NCBI RefSeq assembly: GCF_000935125.1
Contig: NZ_JRKI01000062.1
Location: 219,558 to 283,557 of the forward strand
From: Streptomyces natalensis ATCC 27448
GTDB taxonomy: Bacteria; Actinomycetota; Actinomycetes; Streptomycetales; Streptomycetaceae
Length of the DNA: 64,000 nucleotides
Direction: 5' to 3'
Below are positions 7,854-15,748 of the stretch, piece by piece. The first letter of the stretch is position 1; each line of letters opens with the position of its first letter. Below the pieces are notes generated by a model, which saw only the letters and a list, made by a program, of their open reading frames with translations, did no database searches and had not been told where the DNA came from. The position numbers were made by a program, and so were the translations under genes.

Positions 7854-8912
7854 TCAGATACGGCCGTTGCCGCCGCCCCCGCTCCCCCCGTCGCGCAGCG
7901 AATCGAGATCGGCCTTGACGGTGTTGATCGGTATGGCGAAGCCCAGTCCGATGCTGCCCGCGCTGCTGCTGGAGGCCGAACTCGGCGAGTAGATCGCGGA
8001 GTTGATGCCGATGACCCGGCCCTGCATATCGATCAGCGCGCCGCCGGAGTTGCCCGGGTTGAGCGAGGCGTCGGTCTGGATGGCCTTGTACGAGGTCTTG
8101 GACGAGCCGGTGTCGCCGTTGTACTGGTTGCCGCCGAACTCGAACGGCCAGCCGTCACCCGGGTCCCGCTGCTGCCGGCCGCCCTCCTTGGGGACGGTGA
8201 CATCGCGGTTGAGGGCGGAGACGATACCGCTGGTCACGGAGCCGGTGAGGCCCTCGGGCGAGCCGATCGCGACCACGCCGTCGCCCACCGCGATCCCGTC
8301 GGAGTCGCCGAGCGTGGCGGGGGTCAGGTTCTTGCCGTCGCGGACCTTGATCAGCGCCAGGTCCTTGTCGGGGTCGGTCCCCACGACCTGCGCGGTCTTC
8401 CGGCTGCCGTCGCCGAAGGTGACCTGGACCGCCCGCGCACCGGACACCACATGGTTGTTGGTGACGATCTCGCCGCCGCGGGTGAGGACCACGCCGGACC
8501 CGGTGGCCTCCCCGGACCCGGTCCGCGCCTTGATCTCCACTATCGCCGGGCTGACCGCCTTGGCCACCCCCGAGACCCCGCTGCCGCTCTGCTTGCCCGC
8601 GTTGACCAGCGGCGTACCGGCGCCGTCCGCCTGCACCTGATGGGTGGCACCGGCCAGCAGCGCCGCGCTCCCCCCGCCGATCAGACCGGACGCCAGCGCC
8701 ACCGCCGCCAGCAGCGCAACCGGCCGCCGCGCCCGGCGGCGCGACCCGGGCTCGACGGAGTCCGGTGCGTACGGGGGCGGCGGCGGAACGGCCTGCCCGT
8801 GGTCGCCGTGCCCGTGGTCGCGGGGCCCGTGCTCGTGCCCGTAAAGGTCGCCGTACGCATACGGCCGGTCCTGTGGCATGTCCTCGCCGCTTCGGCGGTA
8901 GCTGTCGGTCAT
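7854..8912 (-). CDS. HtrA-like membrane-anchored trypsin-fold serine protease without PDZ
   Basis: A 352-residue protein. A cytoplasmic His/Pro-rich N-terminus (1-62) and one membrane segment (about 63-88) precede an extracytoplasmic chymotrypsin-fold domain. The triad is visible: H154 in TNNHVVSG, D184 in DKDLALIKV and S289 in NPGNSGGAL. The chain ends soon after the protease domain (GFAIPINTVKADLDSL), so the PDZ domain usual in HtrA/DegP is missing. It is probably an envelope quality-control protease. It lies directly before the CssR/CssS-like pair with a 108-bp gap, and three 11-bp repeats upstream suggest control by that pair. Confidence 0.85.
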   Translation of the reverse strand: MTDSYRRSGEDMPQDRPYAYGDLYGHEHGPRDHGHGDHGQAVPPPPPYAPDSVEPGSRRRARRPVALLAAVALASGLIGGGSAALLAGATHQVQADGAGTPLVNAGKQSGSGVSGVAKAVSPAIVEIKARTGSGEATGSGVVLTRGGEIVTNNHVVSGARAVQVTFGDGSRKTAQVVGTDPDKDLALIKVRDGKNLTPATLGDSDGIAVGDGVVAIGSPEGLTGSVTSGIVSALNRDVTVPKEGGRQQRDPGDGWPFEFGGNQYNGDTGSSKTSYKAIQTDASLNPGNSGGALIDMQGRVIGINSAIYSPSSASSSSAGSIGLGFAIPINTVKADLDSLRDGGSGGGGNGRI

Positions 8913-8936
8913 GGCATTGACTGTGCGCCCGGTCCA

Positions 8937-8969
8937 TGAGAACCGTCTGAGAACGTCCTGAGAGGTCCG
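8937..8969 (-). promoter_or_regulatory. Three tandem 11-bp direct repeats upstream of the HtrA-like gene
   Basis: On the plus strand the units are TGAGAACCGTC, TGAGAACGTCC and TGAGAGGTCCG in exact 11-bp phase; read in the gene direction the half-site is TTCTCA. They end 25 nt before the start codon. OmpR/PhoB-class regulators bind head-to-tail sites with 11-bp spacing, so this is a candidate CssR operator. No good -35 box is visible, as expected for an activated promoter. Confidence 0.6.
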
Positions 8970-9021
8970 GCAGAAGTCGGTATGCCCGGCATAAGGACCC
9001 GCCGGGCACCAGGGCCCGGGC

Positions 9022-10047
9022 TCAGCCCTGGCAGCCGCAGGACCGCCGCACCACCAGCCGCGACGGGAACTGCCGCAGCCGCTCGCGGCGCGAGCCGACC
9101 ACCCGCAGCCCGTCGTCCAGGACGAGGTCCACCGCCGCCCGCGCCATCGCCTGACGGTCCGAGGCGACGGTGGTCAGCGGCGGATCGGTCAGCCCGGCTT
9201 CCTTCACATCGTCGAAGCCCGCCACGGCCAGCTCGCCCGGCACATCGATCCGCAGCTCCCGGGCGGCCCGCAGCACACCGATCGCCTGGTCGTCGGTCGC
9301 GCACATGATGGCCGGCGGCCGGTCCGGCCCGGCCAGCAGCTTCAGCGCGGTCTGGTAGGCGTCGTAGCGGTTGTACAGGGCCTGGAAGTAGCGACCCTCC
9401 ACGGACTTCCCGGACTCCTGCATGGCCCGCCGCCAGCCCTCGACGTGGTCGGTGACCGGGTCGCCGGACTTGGGCGTCTCCTCCGTGCCGCCGAGGAAGG
9501 CGACGTACGGATGGCCGTGCTCCAGCAGATGCCGGGTCGCCAGCTGCGCGCCCCAGATGTCGTCCGTCATGACGGCGACGTCGTCGATGGCATCCGGGCG
9601 GCGGTGCAGCAGCACCACGCGCGCATCCCAGGCGTCGATCTCGGCCGCGGCGTGCTCACTCGGTCCCTGGCTGATCAGGATCAGCCCGGCCACCCGCATC
9701 CCGAGGAAGGCGCGCAGATAGTGGGCCTCGCGCTCGTCCTCGTAGTTGGCGTTGCCGACCAGCACCATCTTGCCGCGCTCGGACGCGGCCCGTTCCACGG
9801 CGTGCGCCATCTCGGCGAAGAACGGCTGCCGGGTGTCCGGCACGATCAGACCTATGAGGTCGGTGCGGCGGGAGGCCATCGCCTGCGCGACCCGGTCCGG
9901 CCGGTAGCCGAGCTCCTTGATCGCGGCGAGTACCCGCTCGCGCGTGGCCGGGGCGACCGGCCTTGGTCCGTTGTTGATGACGTAGCTGACCACGGCGGTG
10001 GACGTCCCCGCCAGTCTTGCCACATCATCCCGCGTCACCTTGGCCAC
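9022..10047 (-). CDS. LacI/GalR-family transcriptional regulator
   Basis: A 341-residue regulator. The N-terminal HTH (residues 4-25, TRDDVARLAGTSTAVVSYVI) and hinge (RPDRVAQAMASRRT) precede a periplasmic-binding-protein-like effector domain (LIGLIVPDTRQPFFAEMAHA onward). The C-terminus carries RLVVRRSCGCQG, a Cys-rich end common in actinobacterial LacI proteins. It is a single gene between the protease and glnR with no adjacent sugar genes, so the effector and targets are unknown. Confidence 0.85.
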   Translation of the reverse strand: MAKVTRDDVARLAGTSTAVVSYVINNGPRPVAPATRERVLAAIKELGYRPDRVAQAMASRRTDLIGLIVPDTRQPFFAEMAHAVERAASERGKMVLVGNANYEDEREAHYLRAFLGMRVAGLILISQGPSEHAAAEIDAWDARVVLLHRRPDAIDDVAVMTDDIWGAQLATRHLLEHGHPYVAFLGGTEETPKSGDPVTDHVEGWRRAMQESGKSVEGRYFQALYNRYDAYQTALKLLAGPDRPPAIMCATDDQAIGVLRAARELRIDVPGELAVAGFDDVKEAGLTDPPLTTVASDRQAMARAAVDLVLDDGLRVVGSRRERLRQFPSRLVVRRSCGCQG

Positions 10048-10071
10048 GCGCGGCAGTCTACGCGGATGGTC

Positions 10072-10896
10072 CTACCGGGAGGCAGGTCGTCCGGCCACGG
10101 TTTGGGCACGCGGGTCGACGGCCTTCGCGGAGCCGTCACCGTCACGGTCCGCCGCCGACCCGTCCTTCGCCGCCTTCGCGGCGTTCTCGGTCGCCTTCGC
10201 CTGGGCGTCCGCCGCCCGCTCCGCCTTCTCCGGCGTGACAAAGCGGTAGCCGACGTTACGGACCGTGCCGATCAGCGACTCGTGCTCGGGGCCGAGCTTG
10301 GCGCGCAGCCGACGGACATGCACATCGACCGTCCGCGTACCGCCGAAGTAGTCATAGCCCCACACCTCCTGAAGGAGCTGGGCACGGGTGAAGACCCGGC
10401 CCGGGTGCTGCGCCAGATACTTCAGCAGCTCGAACTCCTTGAAGGTCAGGTCCAGGACCCGCCCCTTCAGCTTGGCGCTGTACGTCGCCTCGTCCACCGA
10501 AAGATCACCGTTACGGATCTCCGTCGGGCCGTCGTCGGTGGTGATCTGCTGGCGGCCCATCGCCAGCCGCAGCCGGGCCTCCACCTCGGCGGGGCCCGCG
10601 GTGTCCAGCAGAACGTCGTCGATGCCCCAGTCGGCGGTGACGGCGGCCAGCCCGCCCTCGGTCACCACCAGCACCAGCGGGCAGCCGGGCCCCGTGGACC
10701 GCAGCAGCTGACACAGGGACCGCACATGCGGCAGGTCGCGGCGACCGTCGATCAGTATGACGTCGGCCCCGGGGGTGTCGATCAGGGCCGGGCCCTCGGC
10801 GGGGGCCACCCGCACGCTGTGCAGCAGCAGGCCCAGCGCCGGGAGCACCTCCGTCGACGGCTGGAGTGCATTGGTCAGCAGCAGAAGGGAACTCAC
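10072..10896 (-). CDS. glnR: GlnR, OmpR-type nitrogen regulator with atypical receiver
   Basis: A 274-residue protein whose sequence agrees closely with what I recall of GlnR. The atypical receiver (1-120) keeps Asp50 (ADVILIDGRRDLP) but lacks the acidic pair and the switch Lys. The winged helix (about 128-225; FTRAQLLQEVWGYDYFGG, TVDVHVRRLRAKLG, VRNVGYRFVTP) is canonical, and an Ala/Lys/Asp-rich tail of about 45 residues follows. GlnR controls glutamine synthetase, ammonium and nitrate genes in Streptomyces by binding GTnAC-type boxes. No partner kinase adjoins it, as usual. A long spacer with a terminator hairpin lies upstream. Confidence 0.9.
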   Translation of the reverse strand: MSSLLLLTNALQPSTEVLPALGLLLHSVRVAPAEGPALIDTPGADVILIDGRRDLPHVRSLCQLLRSTGPGCPLVLVVTEGGLAAVTADWGIDDVLLDTAGPAEVEARLRLAMGRQQITTDDGPTEIRNGDLSVDEATYSAKLKGRVLDLTFKEFELLKYLAQHPGRVFTRAQLLQEVWGYDYFGGTRTVDVHVRRLRAKLGPEHESLIGTVRNVGYRFVTPEKAERAADAQAKATENAAKAAKDGSAADRDGDGSAKAVDPRAQTVAGRPASR

Positions 10897-11053
10897 CTAC
10901 GACCACCTACCCGGTTTCCGGCGAGCGTCATCCTGTGCGGCTGCTCACGGTCCTGCCTGCCCTGCCTGCTTCGCTTGCCCATGACGTCTGGTTCCTCCTC
11001 GGTCCCTGCGACGGGGGGCACCATCCCGGCCCTACGGGCCTAAGAAAGCACGA

Positions 11054-11085
11054 AAGGACCCGGGGGCTACGCTGCCCGGATCCTT
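11054..11085 (-). terminator. Terminator-like hairpin between the ABC exporter operon and glnR
   Basis: Arms AAGGACCCGGG and CCCGGATCCTT pair with one mismatch over 11 bp with a 10-nt loop. On the minus strand the hairpin is followed by TTCGTGCTTTCTT, a T-rich tail. It would stop leftward read-through from the ABC genes about 540 nt upstream before it reaches glnR. Alternatively it lies in the glnR leader. Confidence 0.55.
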
Positions 11086-11163
11086 CTTGTCCAGCAGGAT
11101 AGCTCACCTGGCGGCAGAGCCAAGGTCGATTGTTCACGTTTTTGTGTTTCGTTGATCACCCTC

Positions 11164-11619
11164 CGCTGCGCTTGGCTTGGGCCCCACGTTTTCGCTGCGC
11201 TTGGCTTAGGCCCCACGTTGTCGGCTTTCCCGCCGTCGCGGGTTTCTCCCCACGTTGTCGGCTTTCCCGCCGCGGGGGTGTTTCGCCGTTGCGCCTGCGG
11301 CGGGCGTGGGTTGTACGGGTGCGGTGCCACGCCTCCGGACTCCGTCCTGCGGCGCGGCCCCTCCCGTGAGTGGGGGGGAAGAAGGCCGGTGGTCCACCCC
11401 CACCGTCTTTTTCCACCCCCAACGGGGAGGTGCCGGTCCGTAGTGGCGGAGCCGTGTAGGGCCGGTGCCGCTGCCGGACAGCCCCGCGCCAGCGGCAACG
11501 CCCGCCGCAGGCGCAACGACGGGAAAGCCAGAACGTCGGCTCAGGCAAAGCGCAGCGGACGGGCCCGCCGCAGGCGCAACGGCGGCAAACCCCTACGGCG
11601 GGACGGCCGACAACGTGGG
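11164..11619. repeat. Cluster of short direct and inverted repeats in a gene-free spacer
   Basis: The 728-bp space between glnR and the exporter has no convincing gene. Motif A (CCCCACGTTGTCGGCTTTCC) appears at about 11211 and 11247, with a partial copy at 11182. Two copies of CTGCGCTTGGCTT precede it. Motif B (CGTTGCGCCTGCGGCGGGC) at about 11287 returns inverted at about 11500 and 11564 (GCCCGCCGCAGGCGCAACG). Motif A returns inverted as GCCGACAACGTGGGA at 11606-11620. Several overlapping ORFs here are simply translations of the repeats. Confidence 0.75.
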
Positions 11620-11624
11620 AAGCC

Positions 11625-13607
11625 TTATACAACGGCCCCGGCGAACTGCGCCGCGTAAAGCCGCGCGTACGCCCCCTCGGCCGCCAGCAGCGCGTCGTGC
11701 GTGCCCTGTTCGACGATCGCTCCGGATTCCATGACGAGGATGAGGTCCGCATCACGGATGGTGGAGAGCCGGTGGGCGATGACGAAGCTCGTGCGGCCGG
11801 TGCGCAGCTGCGCCATCGCGTGCTGGATGAGGACCTCGGTGCGGGTGTCGACCGAGCTGGTGGCCTCGTCCAGGACGAGGATGGCCGGTTCGGCGAGGAA
11901 CGCGCGGGCGATGGTGATCAGCTGCTTCTCGCCGACGGAGACGTTGGCGCCCTCTTCGTCTATGACGGTGTCGTAGCCCTCGGGGAGGGTGCGCACGAAG
12001 CGGTCGACGTGGGTGGCCTTGGCGGCCTCGATGACCTTGTCGAGGGAGGTGCCCTCCGGGGCGCCGTAGGCGATGTTCTCGGCGATGGTGCCGCCGAAGA
12101 GCCAGGTGTCCTGGAGGACCATGCCGATGTTGGCGCGCAGGTCCTCGCGGGACATCTCGGCGATGTCGACGCCGTCGAGGGTGATCCGGCCGCCGCGGAC
12201 CTCGTAGAACCGCATCAGGAGGTTGACGAGGGTGGTCTTGCCGGCGCCGGTCGGGCCGACGATGGCGACGGTCTGGCCGGGGTGGACGGCCAGGGAGAGG
12301 CCGTCGATGAGGGGCTTGTCCTCGTCGTAGCGGAAGGAGACGTCCTCGAAGGCGACCCGGCCTTCGATGTGCTCGGGCCGCACGGGGCGCTCCGCGTCGG
12401 GGTCCTGCTCCGTGGCGTCGAGGAGTTCGAAGACCCGCTCGGCGGAGGCGACGCCGGACTGGACGAGGTTGGCCATGGAGGCGACCTGGGTCAGCGGCTG
12501 GCTGAACTGGCGGGAGTACTGGATGAACGCCTGGACGTCGCCGATGGACAGGGCCCCCGAGGCGACGCGGAGGCCGCCGACCACCGCCACCAGCACGTAG
12601 TTGAGGTTCCCGATGAACATCATCGCGGGCTGGATGATCCCGGAGATGAACTGGGCCTTGAACCCCGCGGCATAGAGCGCATCGTTCTGCTCGCGGAAGA
12701 GGGCGGCGGACTCCCGCTGCCGGCCGAAGACCTTGACCAGGCTGTGGCCGGTGTACATCTCCTCGATGTGCGCGTTGAGCTTGCCGGTGGTCTTCCACTG
12801 CTGGACGAACTGCGGCTGCGCCCGCTTGCCGATCTTCGTGGCTACCAGGACCGACAGCGGGACGGTCAGCAGCGCGACCGCGGCCAGCAGCGGCGAGATC
12901 CAGAACATCATGGCCAGCACGCCGAGGATGGTCAGCAGCGACGTCACGATCTGGCTCATGGTCTGCTGGAGCGTCTGCTGGATGTTGTCGATGTCGTTGG
13001 TGGCGCGGGAGAGGACCTCACCGCGCTGCTGTTTGTCGAAGTAGGCGAGCGGCAGCCGGGCCAGCTTCTCCTCGACCTGCTCGCGCATCCGGAAGACGGT
13101 GCGCTGGACGACGCGGGTGGCGATACGGGCCTGGACGAAGCCGAAGAGGGAGGCCACGGCGTAGAGCAGCGCGGTGGCCCCCAGGACCGTGCCGACCGTG
13201 CCGAAGTCGATGCCGTGGCCGGGCACGACCGGCATCGTGCCGAGCATGTCGGCCAGGCCGCCCTGGCCGTGGGCGCGCAGCTGGGCCGCGGCCTGGGCCT
13301 TGGTCACTCCCTCGGGCAGCCGGCGGCCGACGATACCGGCCACGATCAGGTCGGTGGCATGGCCGAGGACCTTGGGCGCCACCACGGTCAGCGCCACGCT
13401 CAGCACCCCGAGCCCCAGCCCGAGGCCGATGACGGCGCGCTCGGGCCGCATCTGGCGCAGCAGCCGCTTGCCGGAGCCCTTGAAGTCCATCGACTTCTCG
13501 GTGGGCTGGCCGCCCATCATCCGGCCGGGGCCCGCCATCGGGGCGGGGCCGCGCCGGGGGGCGGCCGTGGGAGCCTCGGCGCCCGCTTTCCTGTCCGCGG
13601 TGGTCAC
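11625..13607 (-). CDS. ABC exporter subunit with canonical Walker B but degenerate signature
   Basis: A 660-residue half-transporter fusing a transmembrane domain (about 70-400, six helices) to a nucleotide-binding domain. The NBD has Walker A GPTGAGKTT, Walker B ILVLDEATSSVD with catalytic Glu, and the switch His in VIAHRLST. Its signature motif is NVSVGEKQ instead of the usual SGGQ. A Pro/Gly-rich N-terminal extension of about 45 residues precedes the TMD. Start GTG at 13607 overlaps the stop of the partner gene (GTGA), so the two are coupled and probably form a heterodimer of the multidrug or lipid exporter type. The substrate is not evident. Confidence 0.9.
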   Translation of the reverse strand: MTTADRKAGAEAPTAAPRRGPAPMAGPGRMMGGQPTEKSMDFKGSGKRLLRQMRPERAVIGLGLGLGVLSVALTVVAPKVLGHATDLIVAGIVGRRLPEGVTKAQAAAQLRAHGQGGLADMLGTMPVVPGHGIDFGTVGTVLGATALLYAVASLFGFVQARIATRVVQRTVFRMREQVEEKLARLPLAYFDKQQRGEVLSRATNDIDNIQQTLQQTMSQIVTSLLTILGVLAMMFWISPLLAAVALLTVPLSVLVATKIGKRAQPQFVQQWKTTGKLNAHIEEMYTGHSLVKVFGRQRESAALFREQNDALYAAGFKAQFISGIIQPAMMFIGNLNYVLVAVVGGLRVASGALSIGDVQAFIQYSRQFSQPLTQVASMANLVQSGVASAERVFELLDATEQDPDAERPVRPEHIEGRVAFEDVSFRYDEDKPLIDGLSLAVHPGQTVAIVGPTGAGKTTLVNLLMRFYEVRGGRITLDGVDIAEMSREDLRANIGMVLQDTWLFGGTIAENIAYGAPEGTSLDKVIEAAKATHVDRFVRTLPEGYDTVIDEEGANVSVGEKQLITIARAFLAEPAILVLDEATSSVDTRTEVLIQHAMAQLRTGRTSFVIAHRLSTIRDADLILVMESGAIVEQGTHDALLAAEGAYARLYAAQFAGAVV

Positions 13608-15337
13608 GCCGCCTCCTGCTCGGTGAGCTGGGAGAGCACGATCTCCCGGTACGTTTCGTTGCCGGCCATCAGCTCGGTGTGGGTGCCGGTGCCGACGATC
13701 CGGCCCTCGTCCAGCACCACGATCCGGTCGGCGCCGCGGATGGTGGCGACCCGCTGGGCGACGATCACCACCGTCGCCCGGTCCGTCTCGCGGGCCAGGG
13801 CCGCGCGCAGCGCCGCATCCGTGGCGTAGTCGAGCGCCGAGAAGGAGTCGTCGAAGAGATAGACCTCGGGTTTGCGGACCAGCGCGCGGGCGATGGCGAG
13901 CCGCTGACGCTGGCCGCCGGAGACATTGGAGCCGCCCTGCGCGACGGCGGCGTCCAGACCGCCCTCCATCCGCTCGACGAACTCCCGCGCCTGCGCGGTC
14001 TCCAGGGCGTGCCACAGCTCCTCGTCGGTGGCGTCCGGATTGCCGTAGCGCAGGTTGGTGGCCACCGTCCCGGAGAAGAGGTACGGCTTCTGCGGCACCA
14101 GCCCGATGGCCCGCGCCAGCGTCTCCTGGTCGAGGGTGCGTACGTCCTCGCCGTCCACCAGGACCTGGCCGCCGGTGGCGTCGAAGAGGCGGGGGACCAG
14201 CCCGAGGAGGGTGGACTTGCCGCTGCCGGTGGAGCCGATGACGGCGGTGGTCTCGCCGGGGCGGGCGGTCAGCGAGATGTCCTTGAGGACCGGTTCCTCG
14301 GCGCCGGGGAAGCGGAACTCGACACCGCGGAGCTCCAGTTCGCCGTGGCGGCGCAGTTCGGTGACGGGGTGCTGCGGCGGGACGACGCTGGTGTCCGTGC
14401 CGAGCACCTCCTGGATGCGCTCGGCGCAGACCTCGGCGCGCGGCAGCATCATCACCATGAACGTCGCCATCATGATCGACATCAGGATGTACATGAGGTA
14501 GGAGAGGAACGCCGTCAGCGCGCCGATCTGCATTCCGCCGCTGTCGATCCGCAGCCCGCCGAACCATACGACGGCCACGCTGGAGAGGTTCACGATCAGC
14601 ATGACCAGCGGGAACATCATCGACATCAGCCGGCCGGCGCGCAGCGAGACATCGAAGAGATCGGTGTTGGCCCCGGCGAACCGCTCGCGTTCGTGCCGGT
14701 CGCGGACGAAGGCGCGGATGACGCGGATGCCGGTGATCTGCTCGCGCAGGACACGGTTGACGGTGTCGATCCGGGTCTGCACCCCGCGGAAGAGCGGACG
14801 CATCCGGCGCACGATCAGCGAGACGAAGATCCCGAGGACCGGGACGATGACCAGCAGCGTGCCCGACAGCGTCACGTCCTGGTTCAGCGCCATCGCCACG
14901 CCGCCGACGCACATGATCGGCGCCGAGACCATCATCGTGAACGTCATCAGGACCAGCATCTGGACCTGCTGGACGTCATTGGTGGTGCGGGTGATCAGCG
15001 AGGGTGCGCCGAAGGTGCCCATTTCCCTTGCGGAGAAGGACTGCACCCGGTCGAAGACGGCGGCGCGGATGTCGCGGCCCAGCGCCATGGCCGTACGGGC
15101 GCCGAAATAGACCGCCACGACGGCGCAGACGATCTGGAGCACGGTGACGGCGAGCATCAGGCCGCCCAAGCGGAGGATGTAGCCCGTGTCGCCCTGGACG
15201 ACACCGTTGTCGATGATGTCGGCGTTCAGGGTGGGGAGGTAGAGATTGGCCAGGGTCTGTATCAGCTGGAGCAGAACGATCAGGGATATCGAGCGCCTGT
15301 AGGGCCGCAGATGCGCCCGCGCGAGTCGGACCAACAC
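13604..15337 (-). CDS. ABC exporter subunit with degenerate Walker B and H-loop
   Basis: A 577-residue half-transporter, first gene of the pair. Six membrane helices are followed by an NBD with Walker A GSTGSGKST and a normal signature NVSGGQRQ. The Walker B is VYLFDDSFSALD, with Asp replacing the catalytic Glu, and the H-loop is VIVAQRVA, with Gln replacing His. Combined with the partner, the dimer has one degenerate and one consensus ATP site, as in TmrAB/BmrCD-type exporters. The start is GTG 15337 (GTG TTG GTC). A -10-like box ends 6 nt upstream, so the mRNA is probably leaderless. Confidence 0.9.
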   Translation of the reverse strand: MLVRLARAHLRPYRRSISLIVLLQLIQTLANLYLPTLNADIIDNGVVQGDTGYILRLGGLMLAVTVLQIVCAVVAVYFGARTAMALGRDIRAAVFDRVQSFSAREMGTFGAPSLITRTTNDVQQVQMLVLMTFTMMVSAPIMCVGGVAMALNQDVTLSGTLLVIVPVLGIFVSLIVRRMRPLFRGVQTRIDTVNRVLREQITGIRVIRAFVRDRHERERFAGANTDLFDVSLRAGRLMSMMFPLVMLIVNLSSVAVVWFGGLRIDSGGMQIGALTAFLSYLMYILMSIMMATFMVMMLPRAEVCAERIQEVLGTDTSVVPPQHPVTELRRHGELELRGVEFRFPGAEEPVLKDISLTARPGETTAVIGSTGSGKSTLLGLVPRLFDATGGQVLVDGEDVRTLDQETLARAIGLVPQKPYLFSGTVATNLRYGNPDATDEELWHALETAQAREFVERMEGGLDAAVAQGGSNVSGGQRQRLAIARALVRKPEVYLFDDSFSALDYATDAALRAALARETDRATVVIVAQRVATIRGADRIVVLDEGRIVGTGTHTELMAGNETYREIVLSQLTEQEAA

Positions 15338-15372
15338 GGATTGAGCCTAAGGGAAAAATTGCCTTCGGCAAT
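15338..15372 (-). promoter_or_regulatory. Leaderless promoter with palindromic operator for the ABC exporter
   Basis: On the minus strand, -35 TTGCCG (15371-15366) and -10 TAGGCT (15349-15344) are separated by 16 bp, placing the transcription start at the GTG codon. The -35 is embedded in the perfect palindrome ATTGCC-GAA-GGCAAT (15358-15372), a plausible operator for a MarR- or TetR-type repressor. No such regulator gene adjoins the operon. Confidence 0.6.
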
Positions 15373-15474
15373 CGAATATCCGGATTCGGCAGGCCGTCCC
15401 GAATGCCTCGGCGGGACGGGGCCCGCCGCCGCGTACGCCATCATGGAGGCGGCAACGAAGGAGAAGGGGCCGTC

Positions 15475-15738
15475 GTGACAACAACAGGCACCGTGCGCTA
15501 CTGGGCAGCGGCCAAGGCCGCGGCCGGTACGGCCGAGGAGCCGTACGCGGCGGGCACGCTCGCCGAGGCGCTGGACGCGGCGCGCGCCGCACACGCCGCC
15601 AACCCGGAATTCGCACGCGTCCTGGTGCGCTGCTCCTTCCTGGTGAACGGCATCGCCGTCGGCACCCGTGACCACGCGACGGTCGAACTGACCCAGGGCG
15701 GCACGGTCGAGGTCCTGCCCCCCTTCGCCGGAGGGTGA
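15475..15738 (+). CDS. MoaD/ThiS-family sulfur carrier-like protein
   Basis: An 87-residue beta-grasp protein ending in PPFAGG, the C-terminal Gly-Gly that is adenylated and thiocarboxylated in MoaD/ThiS proteins. It starts at GTG 15475, preceded by GAAGGAGAAGG; the frame extends upstream to 15403 but without an SD. The core has the family pattern (VRYWAAAKAAAGTAEE, VLVRCSFLVNG, GTVEVLPPFAGG). It could serve molybdopterin synthase or another sulfur-transfer path; no moaE lies nearby. A membrane protein gene follows 10 bp later. Confidence 0.8.
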   Translation: MTTTGTVRYWAAAKAAAGTAEEPYAAGTLAEALDAARAAHAANPEFARVLVRCSFLVNGIAVGTRDHATVELTQGGTVEVLPPFAGG

Positions 15739-15748
15739 GCACACAGAC

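Noticed and set aside
11164..11619. Possible CRISPR array
   Set aside because: Repeats vary in length, orientation and spacing; there are no uniform spacers and no cas genes.
11152..11658. Several overlapping ORFs in the glnR-exporter spacer
   Set aside because: They only translate the repeated modules, differ in every frame and have no SD.
11697..15478. Very long open frames on the plus strand opposite the ABC exporter
   Set aside because: They are antisense frames of high-GC coding DNA with Asp/Gly/His/Arg-rich compositions and no domains; the minus-strand genes have complete transporter motifs.
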